A stretch of 64,000 nucleotides of DNA from Helicobacter kayseriensis (GCF_021300655.1 NZ_JAJTNB010000005.1:18054-82053), one strand, 5' to 3'; counted from the first letter of the stretch, positions 1-11,637 are shown. Numbers and translations are program-made. The notes: generated by a model not told the origin, from the sequence alone.

Positions 1-92
1 TTAATGAAGCAAAAGAAGGACTTATAGATGAGGTCAAAAATCTTGAGAATCAGATGGAGCAATCTATGAAACAAAATCTTCAAGGACAATAA
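1..92 (+). CDS. 3' end of an upstream gene (possibly CvpA family)
   Basis: Only the last 29 codons are in the window, ending with TAA at 90-92, one base before the lysS ATG. The visible tail is hydrophilic and glutamine-rich, with no recognisable domain. In H. pylori the gene before lysS is a CvpA-family (colicin V production) membrane protein, so that is the likeliest identity, but it rests on gene order alone. The lysS ribosome binding site lies inside this gene's last codons, so the two are probably co-transcribed. Confidence 0.55.
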   Translation, partial: NEAKEGLIDEVKNLENQMEQSMKQNLQGQ

Positions 93-1604
93 ATGTTTGA
101 TAATCAATATATAAAACAGCGGATTCAAAAAGCAGATTCTCTTCGAGAACTCGGAAGAAATCCTTATGCTAATGGAAAAGAACGCAGTGTCAAAAACGCA
201 GAATTTTTGGAGAAATATGCCCATATCGCTCTTTGGGAAGAAAAAAAAGATATGGAAAAGAGCGAAGAGATTGTTGGGCGTGTGAAATTTGAGCGATGGA
301 TGGGGAAGGCAAGTTTTGTTAAGGTCGAAGATGAGAGCGGAATCTTGCAGGTTTATTTTTCAAAAAATGAATTGGGAGATGAGTTTGAGATCCTTAAAAA
401 GCATCTTGAAGTAGGGGATATTATCTATGCCAAAGGTTTTCCTTTTGTCACTAAGACCGGAGAGCTTAGTCTTCATGCAACTTCATTGGAGATTTTAAGC
501 AAGTCTATCGTGCCATTACCTGAAAAATTTCACGGCTTAAGTGATATTGAATTGCGCTATCGCCAACGCTATCTTGATTTGATCACAAATCCTCATGTCA
601 AAGAAACTTTTAAGATGAGAAGCTTGATTGTTTCGCATATTCGTAGATTTTTTGAAGAAAAAGGGTTTTTGGAAGTGGAAACCCCTATGCTTCATCCAAT
701 CCCTGGTGGAGCTAATGCACGTCCATTTATCACCTATCATAATGCGCTAGAAGTGGAGCGTTATTTGAGAATCGCTCCAGAGCTTTATTTGAAGAGATTG
801 ATTGTCGGAGGATTTGAAGCTGTTTTTGAAATCAATCGCAACTTTAGAAATGAAGGGATGGATCATAGCCATAATCCAGAATTTACGATGATTGAGTTTT
901 ATTGGGCTTATAAAACTTATCAAGATCTCATTCAGCTTACTCAAGAACTTTTTTCTTCTTTGCTCCAAGCACTTCATCTTCCGATGCAGATTCCTCACGG
1001 AGATGAGGTGATTGATTTTGCAAAAGTTTCTATTTTGACTTATAAACAGTCTTTGTGTCAAATTGGAGGAATTCCTCAAGAGGTTGTGGAAGATTCTCAA
1101 AAGCTTTATCAGTATTTGATTGATCAAGGTGTTGAAGTCAGTGCATCAATGAGTTATGGTCATCTTCAAAGCGAGGCTTTTGATGCCTTTGTAGAATCAA
1201 AACTCATCAATCCGACATTTATCACAGAATACCCCATTGAGATCAGTCCTCTAGCAAGACGCAATGATGAAAATCCGCTTTTGGCAGATCGATTTGAGTT
1301 TTTTGTTGGGGGGAAAGAGATTGCCAATGGATTTAGTGAGCTCAATGATCCCCTTGATCAGTATGAAAGATTCAAAGAGCAAGTAAAAGCCAAAGATGCA
1401 GGTGATGAAGAAGCACAATATATGGATGAAGATTATGTGTGGGCATTGGCTCATGGGATGCCCCCAACTGCAGGGCAGGGGATAGGAATCGATCGGCTTG
1501 TGATGCTTTTGAGTAATAATAAAAGCATTAAAGATGTCATTTTGTTCCCAGCAATGAAGCCTATTAAGCAAACCTATGAAATCAAGGAGGAAGGCAATGA
1601 GTGA
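93..1604 (+). CDS. lysS: lysyl-tRNA synthetase, class II
   Basis: LysRS charges tRNA-Lys with lysine in the cytoplasm. The 503 residues fit the bacterial class II enzyme: an N-terminal OB-fold anticodon-binding domain (about 58-150), then the catalytic domain with motif 2 ([14 protein letters not shown], near 250) and a C-terminal motif 3 ([11 protein letters not shown]). The ATG follows AAGGA by 6 nt at the end of the preceding gene. The 3' end overlaps the proposed glyA start by 8 nt, so lysS and glyA are translationally coupled. Confidence 0.97.
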   Translation: MFDNQYIKQRIQKADSLRELGRNPYANGKERSVKNAEFLEKYAHIALWEEKKDMEKSEEIVGRVKFERWMGKASFVKVEDESGILQVYFSKNELGDEFEILKKHLEVGDIIYAKGFPFVTKTGELSLHATSLEILSKSIVPLPEKFHGLSDIELRYRQRYLDLITNPHVKETFKMRSLIVSHIRRFFEEKGFLEVETPMLHPIPGGANARPFITYHNALEVERYLRIAPELYLKRLIVGGFEAVFEINRNFRNEGMDHSHNPEFTMIEFYWAYKTYQDLIQLTQELFSSLLQALHLPMQIPHGDEVIDFAKVSILTYKQSLCQIGGIPQEVVEDSQKLYQYLIDQGVEVSASMSYGHLQSEAFDAFVESKLINPTFITEYPIEISPLARRNDENPLLADRFEFFVGGKEIANGFSELNDPLDQYERFKEQVKAKDAGDEEAQYMDEDYVWALAHGMPPTAGQGIGIDRLVMLLSNNKSIKDVILFPAMKPIKQTYEIKEEGNE

Positions 1605-2847
1605 GTATTTGAAGGCAAATGATCGAGAAATTTTTGATCTAATTGAAGAAGAGTTCCAAAGACAGAATACACATTTGGAGCTTATCGCAAGTGAAAATTT
1701 TACTTTTCCTAGTGTGATGGAAGCTATGGGGAGCATTTTGACAAACAAATATGCAGAAGGGTATCCTTACAAGCGATATTATGGGGGATGTGAATTTGTT
1801 GATCAAATCGAAGAAATCGCGATTGAGCGAGTTAAAAAACTTTTTGGCTGTGCATTTGCCAATGTGCAGCCCCATTCTGGGAGTCAGGCCAACAATGCGG
1901 TTTTTAATGCTTTATTGAAGCCTTATGACAAGATTTTGGGAATGGATTTGAGTCATGGGGGGCATTTAACTCATGGTGCAAAGGTGAGCTCAAGTGGGAA
2001 AACATATCAAAGCTTCACTTATGGAGTGAATCTTGAGGGATGCATTGATTATGAAGAAGTGAGGAAAATCGCACATATTGTGAAACCTCAATTGATTATT
2101 TGTGGATTTAGTGCTTATACGAAGAGATTAGATTTTGCAAAATTTAGAGAGATTGCTGATGAAGTGGGGGCGATTTTGATGGGAGATGTGGCACATGTGG
2201 CAGGGCTTGTTGTCGCTGATGAATATCCTCATCCTTTCCCATATTGTGATGTGGTGACGACAACGACACATAAAACTTTGCGTGGGCCAAGAGGAGGGGT
2301 GATCTTGAGCAATAGTGAAGAAATTGCAAGCAAAATTGATAAGGCTATCTTCCCAGGAACACAAGGGGGGCCTTTGATGAATCTGATTGCAGCAAAAGCT
2401 GTGGGTTTTAAAGAAAATTTAAAGCCTGAGTGGAAAGTATATGCTCAACAAGTTCGATCCAATATTGATGTGATGGCAAAAACTCTTATGCAAAGAGGAT
2501 ATAAACTCGTGGGGAATGGGACAGAAAATCATTTGATTTTGATGGACTTTTTGGAGAAAGATTTTAGTGGGAAAGATGCGGATCTGGCTCTTGGAAATGC
2601 CGGAATCACCGTCAATAAAAACACTGTTCCTGGAGAAAAGCGTAGTCCATTTGTGACAAGTGGCATTCGCTTGGGATCTCCTGCATTGACTGCAAGAGGG
2701 ATGAAAGAAAAAGAGTTTGAGTTTGTAGCTCACAAAATCGCTGATGTGCTTGATGAAATAGGTGATCAGAGTGTGCAAAGTAGAGTCAGAGAGGAGATTA
2801 AGCAATTTACTCAAGACTTTAAGCTCTATACGCGTTCAATTTATTAA
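1597..2847 (+). CDS. glyA: serine hydroxymethyltransferase
   Basis: A PLP enzyme that interconverts serine and glycine while loading tetrahydrofolate with a one-carbon unit. The PLP lysine is K226 in [14 protein letters not shown], and the length of 416 residues is normal. I chose the ATG at 1597 because AAGGAGGAAG stands just upstream and the protein then begins MSEYLK; a longer in-frame reading from 1576 adds seven residues with no homology. It overlaps the end of lysS and is followed 19 nt later by the SPOR protein gene. Confidence 0.97.
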   Translation: MSEYLKANDREIFDLIEEEFQRQNTHLELIASENFTFPSVMEAMGSILTNKYAEGYPYKRYYGGCEFVDQIEEIAIERVKKLFGCAFANVQPHSGSQANNAVFNALLKPYDKILGMDLSHGGHLTHGAKVSSSGKTYQSFTYGVNLEGCIDYEEVRKIAHIVKPQLIICGFSAYTKRLDFAKFREIADEVGAILMGDVAHVAGLVVADEYPHPFPYCDVVTTTTHKTLRGPRGGVILSNSEEIASKIDKAIFPGTQGGPLMNLIAAKAVGFKENLKPEWKVYAQQVRSNIDVMAKTLMQRGYKLVGNGTENHLILMDFLEKDFSGKDADLALGNAGITVNKNTVPGEKRSPFVTSGIRLGSPALTARGMKEKEFEFVAHKIADVLDEIGDQSVQSRVREEIKQFTQDFKLYTRSIY

Positions 2848-2866
2848 ATAAAACAGAGGAGAAGAT

Positions 2867-3700
2867 ATGGAAAACAATTTAGATGATATTTTAGTAGATA
2901 GTGCAGAAAATCCAAATCAGCAAGATAAATCAAAGCGAAAAATTTTGATCGGTATTGCTTCGGCATTGCTTGTCGCTGTGGTTGTTTTGGTGGTTTATTT
3001 TGTTTTTATCAAAAAAGAGAAACCTCAAGGGCTAGAGGTAACGCACGCTGAACTTGAAAAATTTGTCAATCCTTCTTATGAGTCAGTGCCAAAGAGTAAG
3101 GCAGATGAGGAAATCGATCAGTTAATCGCTGAAATCAAGGCTAAAGATAAGGGTGCTGATACGCTCAATCAAGAAAAGCAACAAAACCAAACTATAGAAA
3201 CTTCCAAAGAAGAGGCAAAAAATCCTCAGATTCAGGAAAATAGCGCTTCTATCCAAGCTCTTCAAAAACCACAAGAACAAGAAAAGCAACCACAACAAGC
3301 GCAATCACAACAAAGCGCACCTCAAGCTAAAACTCTTGAAAAACCAAAACCGCAAACCAAGATTGTTAGTAGCCCTCCAAAAGCTCAAAATAGTGAGAAA
3401 AAGCAAAATGCTTCAAAACAGCAACCTCAAGCAAAATCCGCTGTCCAAACATTTGATACATTGAAAAAAAAGATCCCAAATGGTTTTTATCTACAAGTAG
3501 GTGTTTTTGGAGGAAAACCAAATACAAAGTTTCTTGAGAAGCTCTCTAGATATTCTTATGAAGTTGAGAAAATGGACCAAAAAGGAAAAGTTGTAAATCG
3601 TTATTTGGTTGGACCTTTCAAAACAAGAAAAGAAGCGGAAATGAAAGTTAATGAAGTGCTTGAAAATATTGCCAAACCTCTAATCGTTGAGATTCGTTAA
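2867..3700 (+). CDS. membrane-anchored SPOR-domain protein
   Basis: The 277 residues comprise a short cytoplasmic N-terminus, one transmembrane helix (about 26-48), a long low-complexity linker rich in Gln, Lys, Pro and Ala (about 95-195), and a C-terminal SPOR-like domain (about 200-277) that opens GFYLQVGVFGG and ends in a typical GPF...EA pattern. SPOR domains bind denuded septal peptidoglycan, so a role at the division site is likely. The architecture resembles FtsN or DedD, but I cannot assign either. An AGGAG site precedes the ATG. It is the last gene of the lysS run before a strong hairpin. Confidence 0.8.
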   Translation: MENNLDDILVDSAENPNQQDKSKRKILIGIASALLVAVVVLVVYFVFIKKEKPQGLEVTHAELEKFVNPSYESVPKSKADEEIDQLIAEIKAKDKGADTLNQEKQQNQTIETSKEEAKNPQIQENSASIQALQKPQEQEKQPQQAQSQQSAPQAKTLEKPKPQTKIVSSPPKAQNSEKKQNASKQQPQAKSAVQTFDTLKKKIPNGFYLQVGVFGGKPNTKFLEKLSRYSYEVEKMDQKGKVVNRYLVGPFKTRKEAEMKVNEVLENIAKPLIVEIR

Positions 3701-3706
3701 GCGATA

Positions 3707-3731
3707 AGCTTATGGGGCAAACCCATAAGCT
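3707..3731. terminator. bidirectional hairpin between the SPOR gene and tal
   Basis: A perfect 10-bp inverted repeat (AGCTTATGGG / CCCATAAGCT) with a 5-nt loop lies between two convergent genes. Its right arm includes part of the tal stop codon. There is no long T-run, so it may act with Rho or as an mRNA 3' end stabiliser. Confidence 0.65.
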
Positions 3732-4692
3732 ATGATTTTAAGGAATCAAGCAAATCCTTAAAACTCACTTTAAATGCCTCCAATCCTTCTTGCAAAAGTT
3801 TTTTATAAAGAGCAGATAAATCATAATCTTTGAACACAGAAAGATCGCTTGCGCTTTCTTTGAGCGTTGTATCGTTGTTTGCAAAATAAGCGTGGATTGT
3901 CTCAAGTGGAGCTGTATTGAGAGAATGTGGCAAAAGAAGTTCATCGACATAATAGCTTGGTGCAAGTGTATGATCTTTGACACCTGTGCTTGCAAAAAGT
4001 GTGCGTGTATCGCGATCGCCAAGCTCTTCGATTAAGTTGTAAATGTGTTTTGCATTTGTGATTCCAAGTTTTTTTTGTAAATGTGGAGGAAGAGAAGGAT
4101 CTAGAGCGCGATCAAGGCGAGATACAAAGACGCTAATGACACTTTTCCCCTTGCCTCCAGCTTTTCTTGCTCTTTGAAATGCATATGCACATTCAAGTGC
4201 TTGAGTGGGGGAAAAAATCAGTGTCGCATTGATGGGAATGTTTTGCTTCAAAAGCTCTTCCATGACCTCATATCCTGCTTTGGTTGCAGGGACTTTAATC
4301 ATCACATTGGGCTCATTGATGCTTTGGAATAGTCTTTTTCCCTCTAGAATACTTGCTTGTGCATCATCGCAAAACAAAGGATCGATTTCAATGCTCACAT
4401 AGCCATTGTCTTGATCTAAATCATAGATTGGGTGTAAAAGTTTGGCAGCAGTTTTGATATCTTTGATCGCAAGTGTTTCATAGATTTCTTTTGCACTTTT
4501 ATGTTGCAAGGAAGAGATCTCCTCTTGATAGGCTGGAGAGTTTTTGAAACTTTGTGCGAAGATGCTTGGATTGCTTGTCGCACCAAAGATCTTCCCCTCT
4601 TGAATGAGAGAGGGAAATTCTTGAGTTAAAAAATCTCTTTCAATAAAATCACACCATAAGCTAAAGCCTTGATTTTGCAATGCTTTATCCAT
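3730..4692 (-). CDS. tal: transaldolase
   Basis: Transfers a dihydroxyacetone unit between sugar phosphates in the non-oxidative pentose phosphate pathway. The Schiff-base lysine is K133 in MIKVPATKAG, and the N-terminal FGATSNPSIF motif is present. At 320 residues it is the longer bacterial or eukaryotic-like type. AAGGAG lies 8 nt before the ATG. It is transcribed alone, diverging from the MetF-like gene and converging on the SPOR gene. Confidence 0.95.
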   Translation of the reverse strand: MDKALQNQGFSLWCDFIERDFLTQEFPSLIQEGKIFGATSNPSIFAQSFKNSPAYQEEISSLQHKSAKEIYETLAIKDIKTAAKLLHPIYDLDQDNGYVSIEIDPLFCDDAQASILEGKRLFQSINEPNVMIKVPATKAGYEVMEELLKQNIPINATLIFSPTQALECAYAFQRARKAGGKGKSVISVFVSRLDRALDPSLPPHLQKKLGITNAKHIYNLIEELGDRDTRTLFASTGVKDHTLAPSYYVDELLLPHSLNTAPLETIHAYFANNDTTLKESASDLSVFKDYDLSALYKKLLQEGLEAFKVSFKDLLDSLKS

Positions 4693-4744
4693 TAAAATGC
4701 TCCTTGAAGTAAAGTAAAGCTAGATTATAGCTAAGGAGTGGGAG

Positions 4745-5443
4745 TTGAGGGGAGTTGAGTTTGTCCCAAGTGATGATTTTCAAGAAGATATCAGAATCTT
4801 AGAAGAGTTATTGAGTTTTTTTGAGGTGGATTTTGTTTTGATTCCAGATAATCCCCTTGGCAATCCAAGCGTTTCTTCGCTTGTGAGTGCCACAATGATT
4901 GCCAATGCTTTGGGCATCAAAACTATTGCCACAATTAGCGGAGGGGGGAGAAGCAAGGAGGTGGTTAGAGCTTGTCTAAAGGGGGTGAAATATGCAGATC
5001 TTTTGGGAGTTGCTTGTGTCAGTGGAGATTGTCAGGGTAGCTATGGAATCAGTGCCTTGGAAATTTTGGAGTTGGCAAGAGAATTTGAATTTTTTAAGAT
5101 TGTCAGCATGCGTGATTTGAAAGCTAAGATCCAAAATGGAGCAACGCATGCGATTACTCAACCCTTATTTGATAGCAATAAATCCTTTGTTGAAAGTATT
5201 CCTGTCTTTTGGAATTTTATGCCTGTTTTTTCTCATTCTACCTTTGCAAAAATCGCCAAAAATCAAAAACAACTTGGCTTTGATATCCCAAGCTCTTATC
5301 AAAATAGCTCTGATCTTATGGCGGAGAATGCAAGGCTTTTGGAGATGATTCTATCCTCTTGTGACAATCTATATCTCACACCTTTGAATCTCAAAAAGCA
5401 ACTTCCTTATCTTAAAGAGTTATTTTTATTGGTCGGTGTTTGA
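4745..5443 (+). CDS. methylenetetrahydrofolate reductase-like protein (short)
   Basis: The 232 residues follow the MetF TIM barrel in order: an opening strand GVEFVPSDDF; then PDNPLGNPSVSS; TISGGGRSKEVV, where MetF has HLTCRDRN; VACVSGD, where MetF has LAVTGD; and GATHAITQPLFD, where MetF has GADFIITQLFFD. It is some 50 residues shorter than usual MetF, mostly at the C-terminus, and the Arg/Asp-rich loop is changed. Expected role: NAD(P)H-dependent formation of 5-methyl-THF, or a related flavoenzyme reaction. The start is TTG, 6 nt after AAGGAG. It stands alone beside the accessory minus-strand genes. Confidence 0.7.
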   Translation: MRGVEFVPSDDFQEDIRILEELLSFFEVDFVLIPDNPLGNPSVSSLVSATMIANALGIKTIATISGGGRSKEVVRACLKGVKYADLLGVACVSGDCQGSYGISALEILELAREFEFFKIVSMRDLKAKIQNGATHAITQPLFDSNKSFVESIPVFWNFMPVFSHSTFAKIAKNQKQLGFDIPSSYQNSSDLMAENARLLEMILSSCDNLYLTPLNLKKQLPYLKELFLLVGV

Positions 5444-5541
5444 TGTGGAGATTGATAATTTTGTGAGTCCCTCCCCCTATAAGGCAAGATAGCTTAAGAC
5501 AATCTGAAGATTTTTTTAAGATGGTGAGATGAAAGGTTTCC

Positions 5542-5922
5542 CTAATAAAAATCTTTACACAATGCTTTGAGTAAGTTGGGATTGATTCCGCCATTGATAG
5601 ATTGATTGGTTGTGAGAAAACCAATAATGCTACCTTTTTTGATGAGGATAGGTGGAGTGTCTGACGATGAATTGTTGGCTGAGCATGGGCTGTGAGAATC
5701 TCCAAATATTCCATACTCATTAAAGATTGATGTTGGGCTATAGGGGTTTCCATAATTGCTAATTTCATTAAAAATTGAATCGCTTGAAAGAGAGTTTTCA
5801 ATTTTTCCCAAATAGGTATTCTCATCATCTTGAGCAATAATTGATGCACCCTCTAGGAGGTAACATAAATCATTGCAATGGCCAAATAAACAAAGAATAA
5901 AAAGAATCAAAAACCTTTTCAT
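5542..5922 (-). CDS. small secreted repeat protein
   Basis: The 126 residues begin with a Sec signal peptide (MKRFLILFILCLFGHC) and continue with two imperfect repeats of the form SIFNE.s.YGnpYSp (about 50-80), then a PPILIKKGSIIGFLT segment and a short C-terminal tail. From memory this resembles a widespread family of small exported proteins with SIxNxYGxYGSxYS repeats and no known function. I chose the internal ATG because it starts the signal peptide; a reading four codons longer exists. It follows the upstream DUF5655-like gene after only 4 nt. Confidence 0.65.
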   Translation of the reverse strand: MKRFLILFILCLFGHCNDLCYLLEGASIIAQDDENTYLGKIENSLSSDSIFNEISNYGNPYSPTSIFNEYGIFGDSHSPCSANNSSSDTPPILIKKGSIIGFLTTNQSINGGINPNLLKALCKDFY

Positions 5923-5926
5923 TGTC

Positions 5927-6667
5927 CTATCCATTGATTTGATAAGATTGTTTCATAATGTCCATAATATCTTCAAGTTGATTGATATGGTTGTAGATGA
6001 TTTCAAAGTCCCTTCCCCATATTCCGCTTTCTGAAATATCTGTCACAATCCCTTTGGGATCAAGAAATCTACTAGAATGATCTTTTTTGAAATTTGGATA
6101 AATCTTGATTTGTTTTTTTTGAATCAATGCAGATCCAACGCTTCGGATATTTCCTCTAAAAATAACATAAACGCGCGTAAAGTCAATCTCGATATTTGTA
6201 TCAAGTTTTAGCATTTCTTCTTTGAAGGCAAAATACATTTCTTGAATGCGCGGAGGAGCAATGAAAAGATGATCTTCTTCTGTGTAGAAATCTTTTTTTA
6301 TTGTAGTTCTTGGGATTTGCAAATGTGTTGTTTCTTGAATTTTCTTAAAAACAGAATCTTTGCAATGTTGTTTGAGAAGCTTGAGTTCTTCTAAAGAGAT
6401 TGTTTTAAGCATTTCTATTTTTGAAAGATAAGTTTGAATCTCTTTGTTTTCTTGCTCCATTTTCAAAATCTCTTCTACAGTTTGAATATATTGATATACA
6501 CCCTCCTCAATTGCTTTTTTGCGTTTGATTAGCTCAGCTTCTGCTCGCAAAACTTTGACACGATCTAAATCAATGGTCGAAAAATTTTCAAATACATATT
6601 TCTCCCATTGTTCAACCTCTTCTAGGGTTGCTATGTGGGAAAGTATTTTTTCTTCTATTGCTTTCAT
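5927..6667 (-). CDS. DUF5655-like protein with a helical N-terminus
   Basis: Of 246 residues, the C-terminal 110 match from memory the C-terminal domain of 'predicted transport proteins' (DUF5655): a YTEEDHL lead-in near 129, QKKQIKIYPNFKK, DPKGIVTDISESGIWG, and a terminal IMKQSYQ. Most relatives carry an N-terminal PD-(D/E)XK nuclease-like domain. Here the first 125 residues are charged and helical or coiled-coil, with no nuclease motif visible. Function unknown. AAGGATAC lies just before the ATG. It is co-oriented with the secreted protein downstream and the shorter relative upstream. Confidence 0.7.
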   Translation of the reverse strand: MKAIEEKILSHIATLEEVEQWEKYVFENFSTIDLDRVKVLRAEAELIKRKKAIEEGVYQYIQTVEEILKMEQENKEIQTYLSKIEMLKTISLEELKLLKQHCKDSVFKKIQETTHLQIPRTTIKKDFYTEEDHLFIAPPRIQEMYFAFKEEMLKLDTNIEIDFTRVYVIFRGNIRSVGSALIQKKQIKIYPNFKKDHSSRFLDPKGIVTDISESGIWGRDFEIIYNHINQLEDIMDIMKQSYQING

Positions 6668-6809
6668 TTTGTATCCTTAAATAAAAATTATAGGGGAGAA
6701 ATTCCTCTATTGATCAATATAAAATAAACATATAAAAATAAACATAAACAACTATAAAAAATAGATTATCTTATGGATTCCTCTAGACACTCAAAAGAGT
6801 TTTGAAAAA
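6668..6809. other. AT-rich spacer between two DUF5655-like genes
   Basis: A 142-base, very AT-rich gap with repeated ATAAACATA-like words around 6725-6750. It could hold a promoter for the gene at 5927-6667, but no clear -10/-35 pair stands out, and there is no open reading frame with a ribosome binding site. Confidence 0.4.
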
Positions 6810-7172
6810 TCAAAACCGATTCTTTTCATAGGATTGTTTAATTAAAGAAAGCACATAGTCTAAATCTTCAATTCTTGAGAAGGTGAGTCTGGAATTTGCT
6901 CCACGTCTCGAAAAGGTCATATTCTGTAACATACTGCAGGGATCTGTAAAATTGTCTCTATCGCAATTAAAGCTAATTTGCAAGCCTGTTGAGCCTTCAA
7001 ATCTGGCAACCGCAAAATTCCTATTTCTAGAACCTCCCTTAAATGAAATTTGTGTACTATGAGCGATTATGGGGAAGTTTGAGAATTTTCTTATTTTCTC
7101 TTCAAGGGCAAAAAAGAGTTGTTTTTGTGAATAAGATGCATTTTCTTCTAAAAATTCTTGGATAGTTTTCAT
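6810..7172 (-). CDS. stand-alone DUF5655-like domain protein
   Basis: At 120 residues this is little more than one DUF5655-like domain: an LFFALEEKIRKF helix, an ARFEGSTGLQISFNC strand pair, DPCSMLQNMTFSRRGA, and IEDLDYVLSLIKQSYEK at the end. The last stretch closely matches the terminal consensus of that family as I remember it. It is distantly similar to the C-terminal half of the neighbour at 5927-6667. The ATG has a GGAAATG context with only a weak ribosome binding site. Function unknown. It lies 78 bases from ligA, on the same strand. Confidence 0.7.
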   Translation of the reverse strand: MKTIQEFLEENASYSQKQLFFALEEKIRKFSNFPIIAHSTQISFKGGSRNRNFAVARFEGSTGLQISFNCDRDNFTDPCSMLQNMTFSRRGANSRLTFSRIEDLDYVLSLIKQSYEKNRF

Positions 7173-7250
7173 TTCCTAATCCTTTTTTATAAATTTGAAA
7201 AGGAATAATACTAAAAAATTACTAGAAAACAACATAAAATAAAAATTTAT

Positions 7251-9218
<1,968 letters not shown>

Positions 9219-9234
9219 TTAAACCCTTTGCAAA

Positions 9235-9240
9235 ATTGTA
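9235..9240 (-). promoter_or_regulatory. putative -10 box for ligA
   Basis: TACAAT on the minus strand, about 38 bases upstream of the ligA ATG. It fits the Helicobacter housekeeping -10 consensus; no convincing -35 is seen, as is usual in this group. Confidence 0.45.
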
Positions 9241-9270
9241 ACACTTAAATTTAGCCTAGGATAGATGGGT

Positions 9271-9276
9271 TATAAT
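9271..9276 (+). promoter_or_regulatory. putative -10 box for aspS-adk-ppa
   Basis: A perfect TATAAT lies 31 bases before the aspS ATG, giving an expected leader of about 25 nt. It sits in the divergent ligA/aspS spacer. Confidence 0.6.
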
Positions 9277-9307
9277 TACGAGTTTTATCCAATCAATCGG
9301 AGTGAAG

Positions 9308-11059
9308 ATGTTAAGAAGTCATTTGTGTGCAGAGTTGAGTGAGGCTCATATTGGGCAAGAGGTGCAGTTATGCGGATGGTGTAATACCTATCGCGATCAT
9401 GGTGGGGTTGTATTTATTGATTTGAGGGATAGAAGCGGTTTGATTCAACTTGTATGTGATCCTAGCTCAAAAGCTCACGCGCTTGCTTCAAGTGTGAGAG
9501 ATGAATATGTTTTGAGAATCAAAGGGTTGGTGCGAGCTAGAGGAGAAGGGCTTGAAAATCCAAAATTGGCTACAGGAAAGATTGAAGTTGTTGTTGAAGA
9601 TCTTGTAATTGAAAACAAAAGCGCTACTCCGCCAATTGGGATTGGAGATGAAAGCGTGGGAGAAGATTTAAGGTTGAAATATCGCTATTTGGATTTGCGT
9701 TCTCCTAAGGCTTATAAGATTTTTGAAATGCGTAGTAAGGCTGCAATAGCTATTAGAAACTGTATGCATAAAATGGGGTTTTTGGAAGTAGAAACGCCCA
9801 TATTGACAAAAGCAACTCCAGAGGGGGCAAGGGATTATCTTGTCCCAAGTCGTGTTCATGAGGGAGAATTCTTTGCCCTCCCACAAAGTCCGCAGATTTT
9901 TAAGCAACTTTTAATGATGAGCGGATTTGATCGTTATTTTCAGATTGCAAAATGTTTTAGAGATGAGGATTTGAGGGCAGATCGTCAGCCAGAATTTACA
10001 CAAATTGATATTGAAATGAGTTTTTGCGAACAAGAAGATGTGATGGAAATCGCAGAGCAGATGATTTGTGAGGTTTTTGAGGCGTGTGGAAAAAGTGTGC
10101 AAAGACCTTTTATGCGTATGAAATATTCACAAGCGATGGAAGAATATGGAAGTGATAAACCTGATTTGCGATTTGCAATGCCTTTGGTTGAGGTGGCTGA
10201 TTGCTTTGTGGATTCTAATAATGAAATGTTTGCATCTATTGCAAAAGATTCTAAGGCTAATCGCTTCAAGGCACTCAAAGTAGAGGGAGGAGATAGTTTC
10301 TTTTCACGCAAAACTTTGGGAGAATTAGAAGACTTTGTGCGAAAGTTTGGAGCTAAGGGACTTGCCTATATTCAAGTCAAAGAAGATGAGGTAAAAGGCC
10401 CGCTTTATAAGTTTATGAGTGGGGCAAGCTATGCAAAACTTGCTCAAAGATTGGATCTAAAAGTAGGAGATATTGTCTTTTTTGGAGCAGGGGAGAAAAA
10501 GATCGTATGGGATTATATGGGGCGATTGCGTCTCAAAATCGCACAAGATATGGGAATGATTAATGAGGAGATGTTGAAATTCTTGTGGGTGGTAGATTTC
10601 CCAATGTTTGAAAAAGATGAAGGGCGAATCAAAGCCTTGCATCACCCCTTTACAATGCCAAAGGATCTCAATAAAGATGACATTGAAGAGATAGAATCTG
10701 TAGCTTATGATATGGTGCTCAATGGCGTGGAATTGGGCGGAGGAAGTATCAGAATCCACAAAGAGGAAATCCAAAGCAAAGTATTTGAGCTCTTGGGCAT
10801 CACACAAGAAGAGGCTCAAGATAAATTTGGATTTTTATTGGAGGCTTTAAGTTTTGGAGCTCCTCCACATGGAGGGATTGCATTTGGCTTTGATCGTATG
10901 ATGATGCTCTTAAGTGGAGCAAGCAGTATCCGTGATGTGATTGCATTCCCCAAAACACAAAAGGCAACTTGCCCTCTTACTGATGCACCAAGTGCTGTGA
11001 GTTTGGAGCAACTAAAGGAATTGCATATTCGATTGAGAGAAAAAAAGGAGAATAAATGA
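9308..11059 (+). CDS. aspS: aspartyl-tRNA synthetase (probably non-discriminating, Asp/Asn)
   Basis: A class II synthetase of 583 residues: OB-fold anticodon domain (1-100), catalytic core with motif 2 ([18 protein letters not shown]), a bacterial-type GAD insertion (about 285-405), and motif 3 near the C-terminus ([15 protein letters not shown]). Helicobacter lacks AsnRS; its AspRS also charges tRNA-Asn with Asp, which GatCAB then amidates. gatA in this window fits that. I chose the ATG at 9308, five bases after GGAG, rather than the GTG two codons earlier. The stop overlaps adk as ATGA. Confidence 0.95.
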   Translation: MLRSHLCAELSEAHIGQEVQLCGWCNTYRDHGGVVFIDLRDRSGLIQLVCDPSSKAHALASSVRDEYVLRIKGLVRARGEGLENPKLATGKIEVVVEDLVIENKSATPPIGIGDESVGEDLRLKYRYLDLRSPKAYKIFEMRSKAAIAIRNCMHKMGFLEVETPILTKATPEGARDYLVPSRVHEGEFFALPQSPQIFKQLLMMSGFDRYFQIAKCFRDEDLRADRQPEFTQIDIEMSFCEQEDVMEIAEQMICEVFEACGKSVQRPFMRMKYSQAMEEYGSDKPDLRFAMPLVEVADCFVDSNNEMFASIAKDSKANRFKALKVEGGDSFFSRKTLGELEDFVRKFGAKGLAYIQVKEDEVKGPLYKFMSGASYAKLAQRLDLKVGDIVFFGAGEKKIVWDYMGRLRLKIAQDMGMINEEMLKFLWVVDFPMFEKDEGRIKALHHPFTMPKDLNKDDIEEIESVAYDMVLNGVELGGGSIRIHKEEIQSKVFELLGITQEEAQDKFGFLLEALSFGAPPHGGIAFGFDRMMMLLSGASSIRDVIAFPKTQKATCPLTDAPSAVSLEQLKELHIRLREKKENK

Positions 11060-11628
11060 AAAAATTATTTTTAATCATTGGTGCCCCAGGAAGCGGGAAG
11101 ACGACAGATGCGCAAATTATTGCACAAAACAATCCTGAAGAGATCGTGCATTATTCAACAGGAGATTTACTTCGAGAGGAAGTAGCAAGTGGAAGTCAAA
11201 GAGGACAGTTGATCAATAGCTTTGTTAGCAAGGGAAATCTTGTTCCTCTTGAAATTGTTGTTGAGACGATTGTGGGAGCAATCCAGAGGGCTCCTAAGGA
11301 AAATGTCATCATTGATGGGTATCCAAGAAGTGTAGAACAAATGGAAGCTCTTGATAAGGTGTTGAAAGATCGCGATGATGTTCAGCTTGTAAGTGTTATT
11401 GAAGTGGAGGTAAGCGAACAAGTTGCTTGTGATCGTGTTCTGGGCCGAGCAAGAGGAGATGATGACAATGTAGAGGTGTTTAAAAATCGTATGAAGGTAT
11501 ATCTTGAGCCTTTAAATGAGATTGAAGCATTTTATAACCAATCCAATCTTTTGACAAAAATCAATGGTGAGCGAACAATTGAAGAGATTGTTGCTGATAT
11601 TGAAGCTCATATTCGAACTAAACTTTAA
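11056..11628 (+). CDS. adk: adenylate kinase
   Basis: Catalyses ATP + AMP to 2 ADP and sets the adenylate energy balance. The P-loop [12 protein letters not shown] is at the N-terminus; the AMP-binding STGDLLR and DGYPRS motifs follow. At 190 residues it is the short-lid type without a zinc finger. The start overlaps the aspS stop by 4 nt, so it is translationally coupled; ppa follows after 9 nt. The order aspS-adk-ppa resembles H. pylori, where a glycosyltransferase gene is inserted between adk and ppa. Confidence 0.96.
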   Translation: MKKLFLIIGAPGSGKTTDAQIIAQNNPEEIVHYSTGDLLREEVASGSQRGQLINSFVSKGNLVPLEIVVETIVGAIQRAPKENVIIDGYPRSVEQMEALDKVLKDRDDVQLVSVIEVEVSEQVACDRVLGRARGDDDNVEVFKNRMKVYLEPLNEIEAFYNQSNLLTKINGERTIEEIVADIEAHIRTKL

Positions 11629-11637
11629 GGAGAAGAG

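Noticed and set aside
1251..1748. 165-codon minus-strand frame across the lysS/glyA junction
   Set aside because: Antisense to two well-identified genes; low-complexity hydrophobic translation typical of shadow frames in AT-rich DNA.
5412..5849. 145-codon minus-strand frame overlapping the secreted protein gene
   Set aside because: The alternative frame (5542-5922) starts with a proper signal peptide and has family-like repeats; this one has neither, and it reaches into the MetF-like gene.
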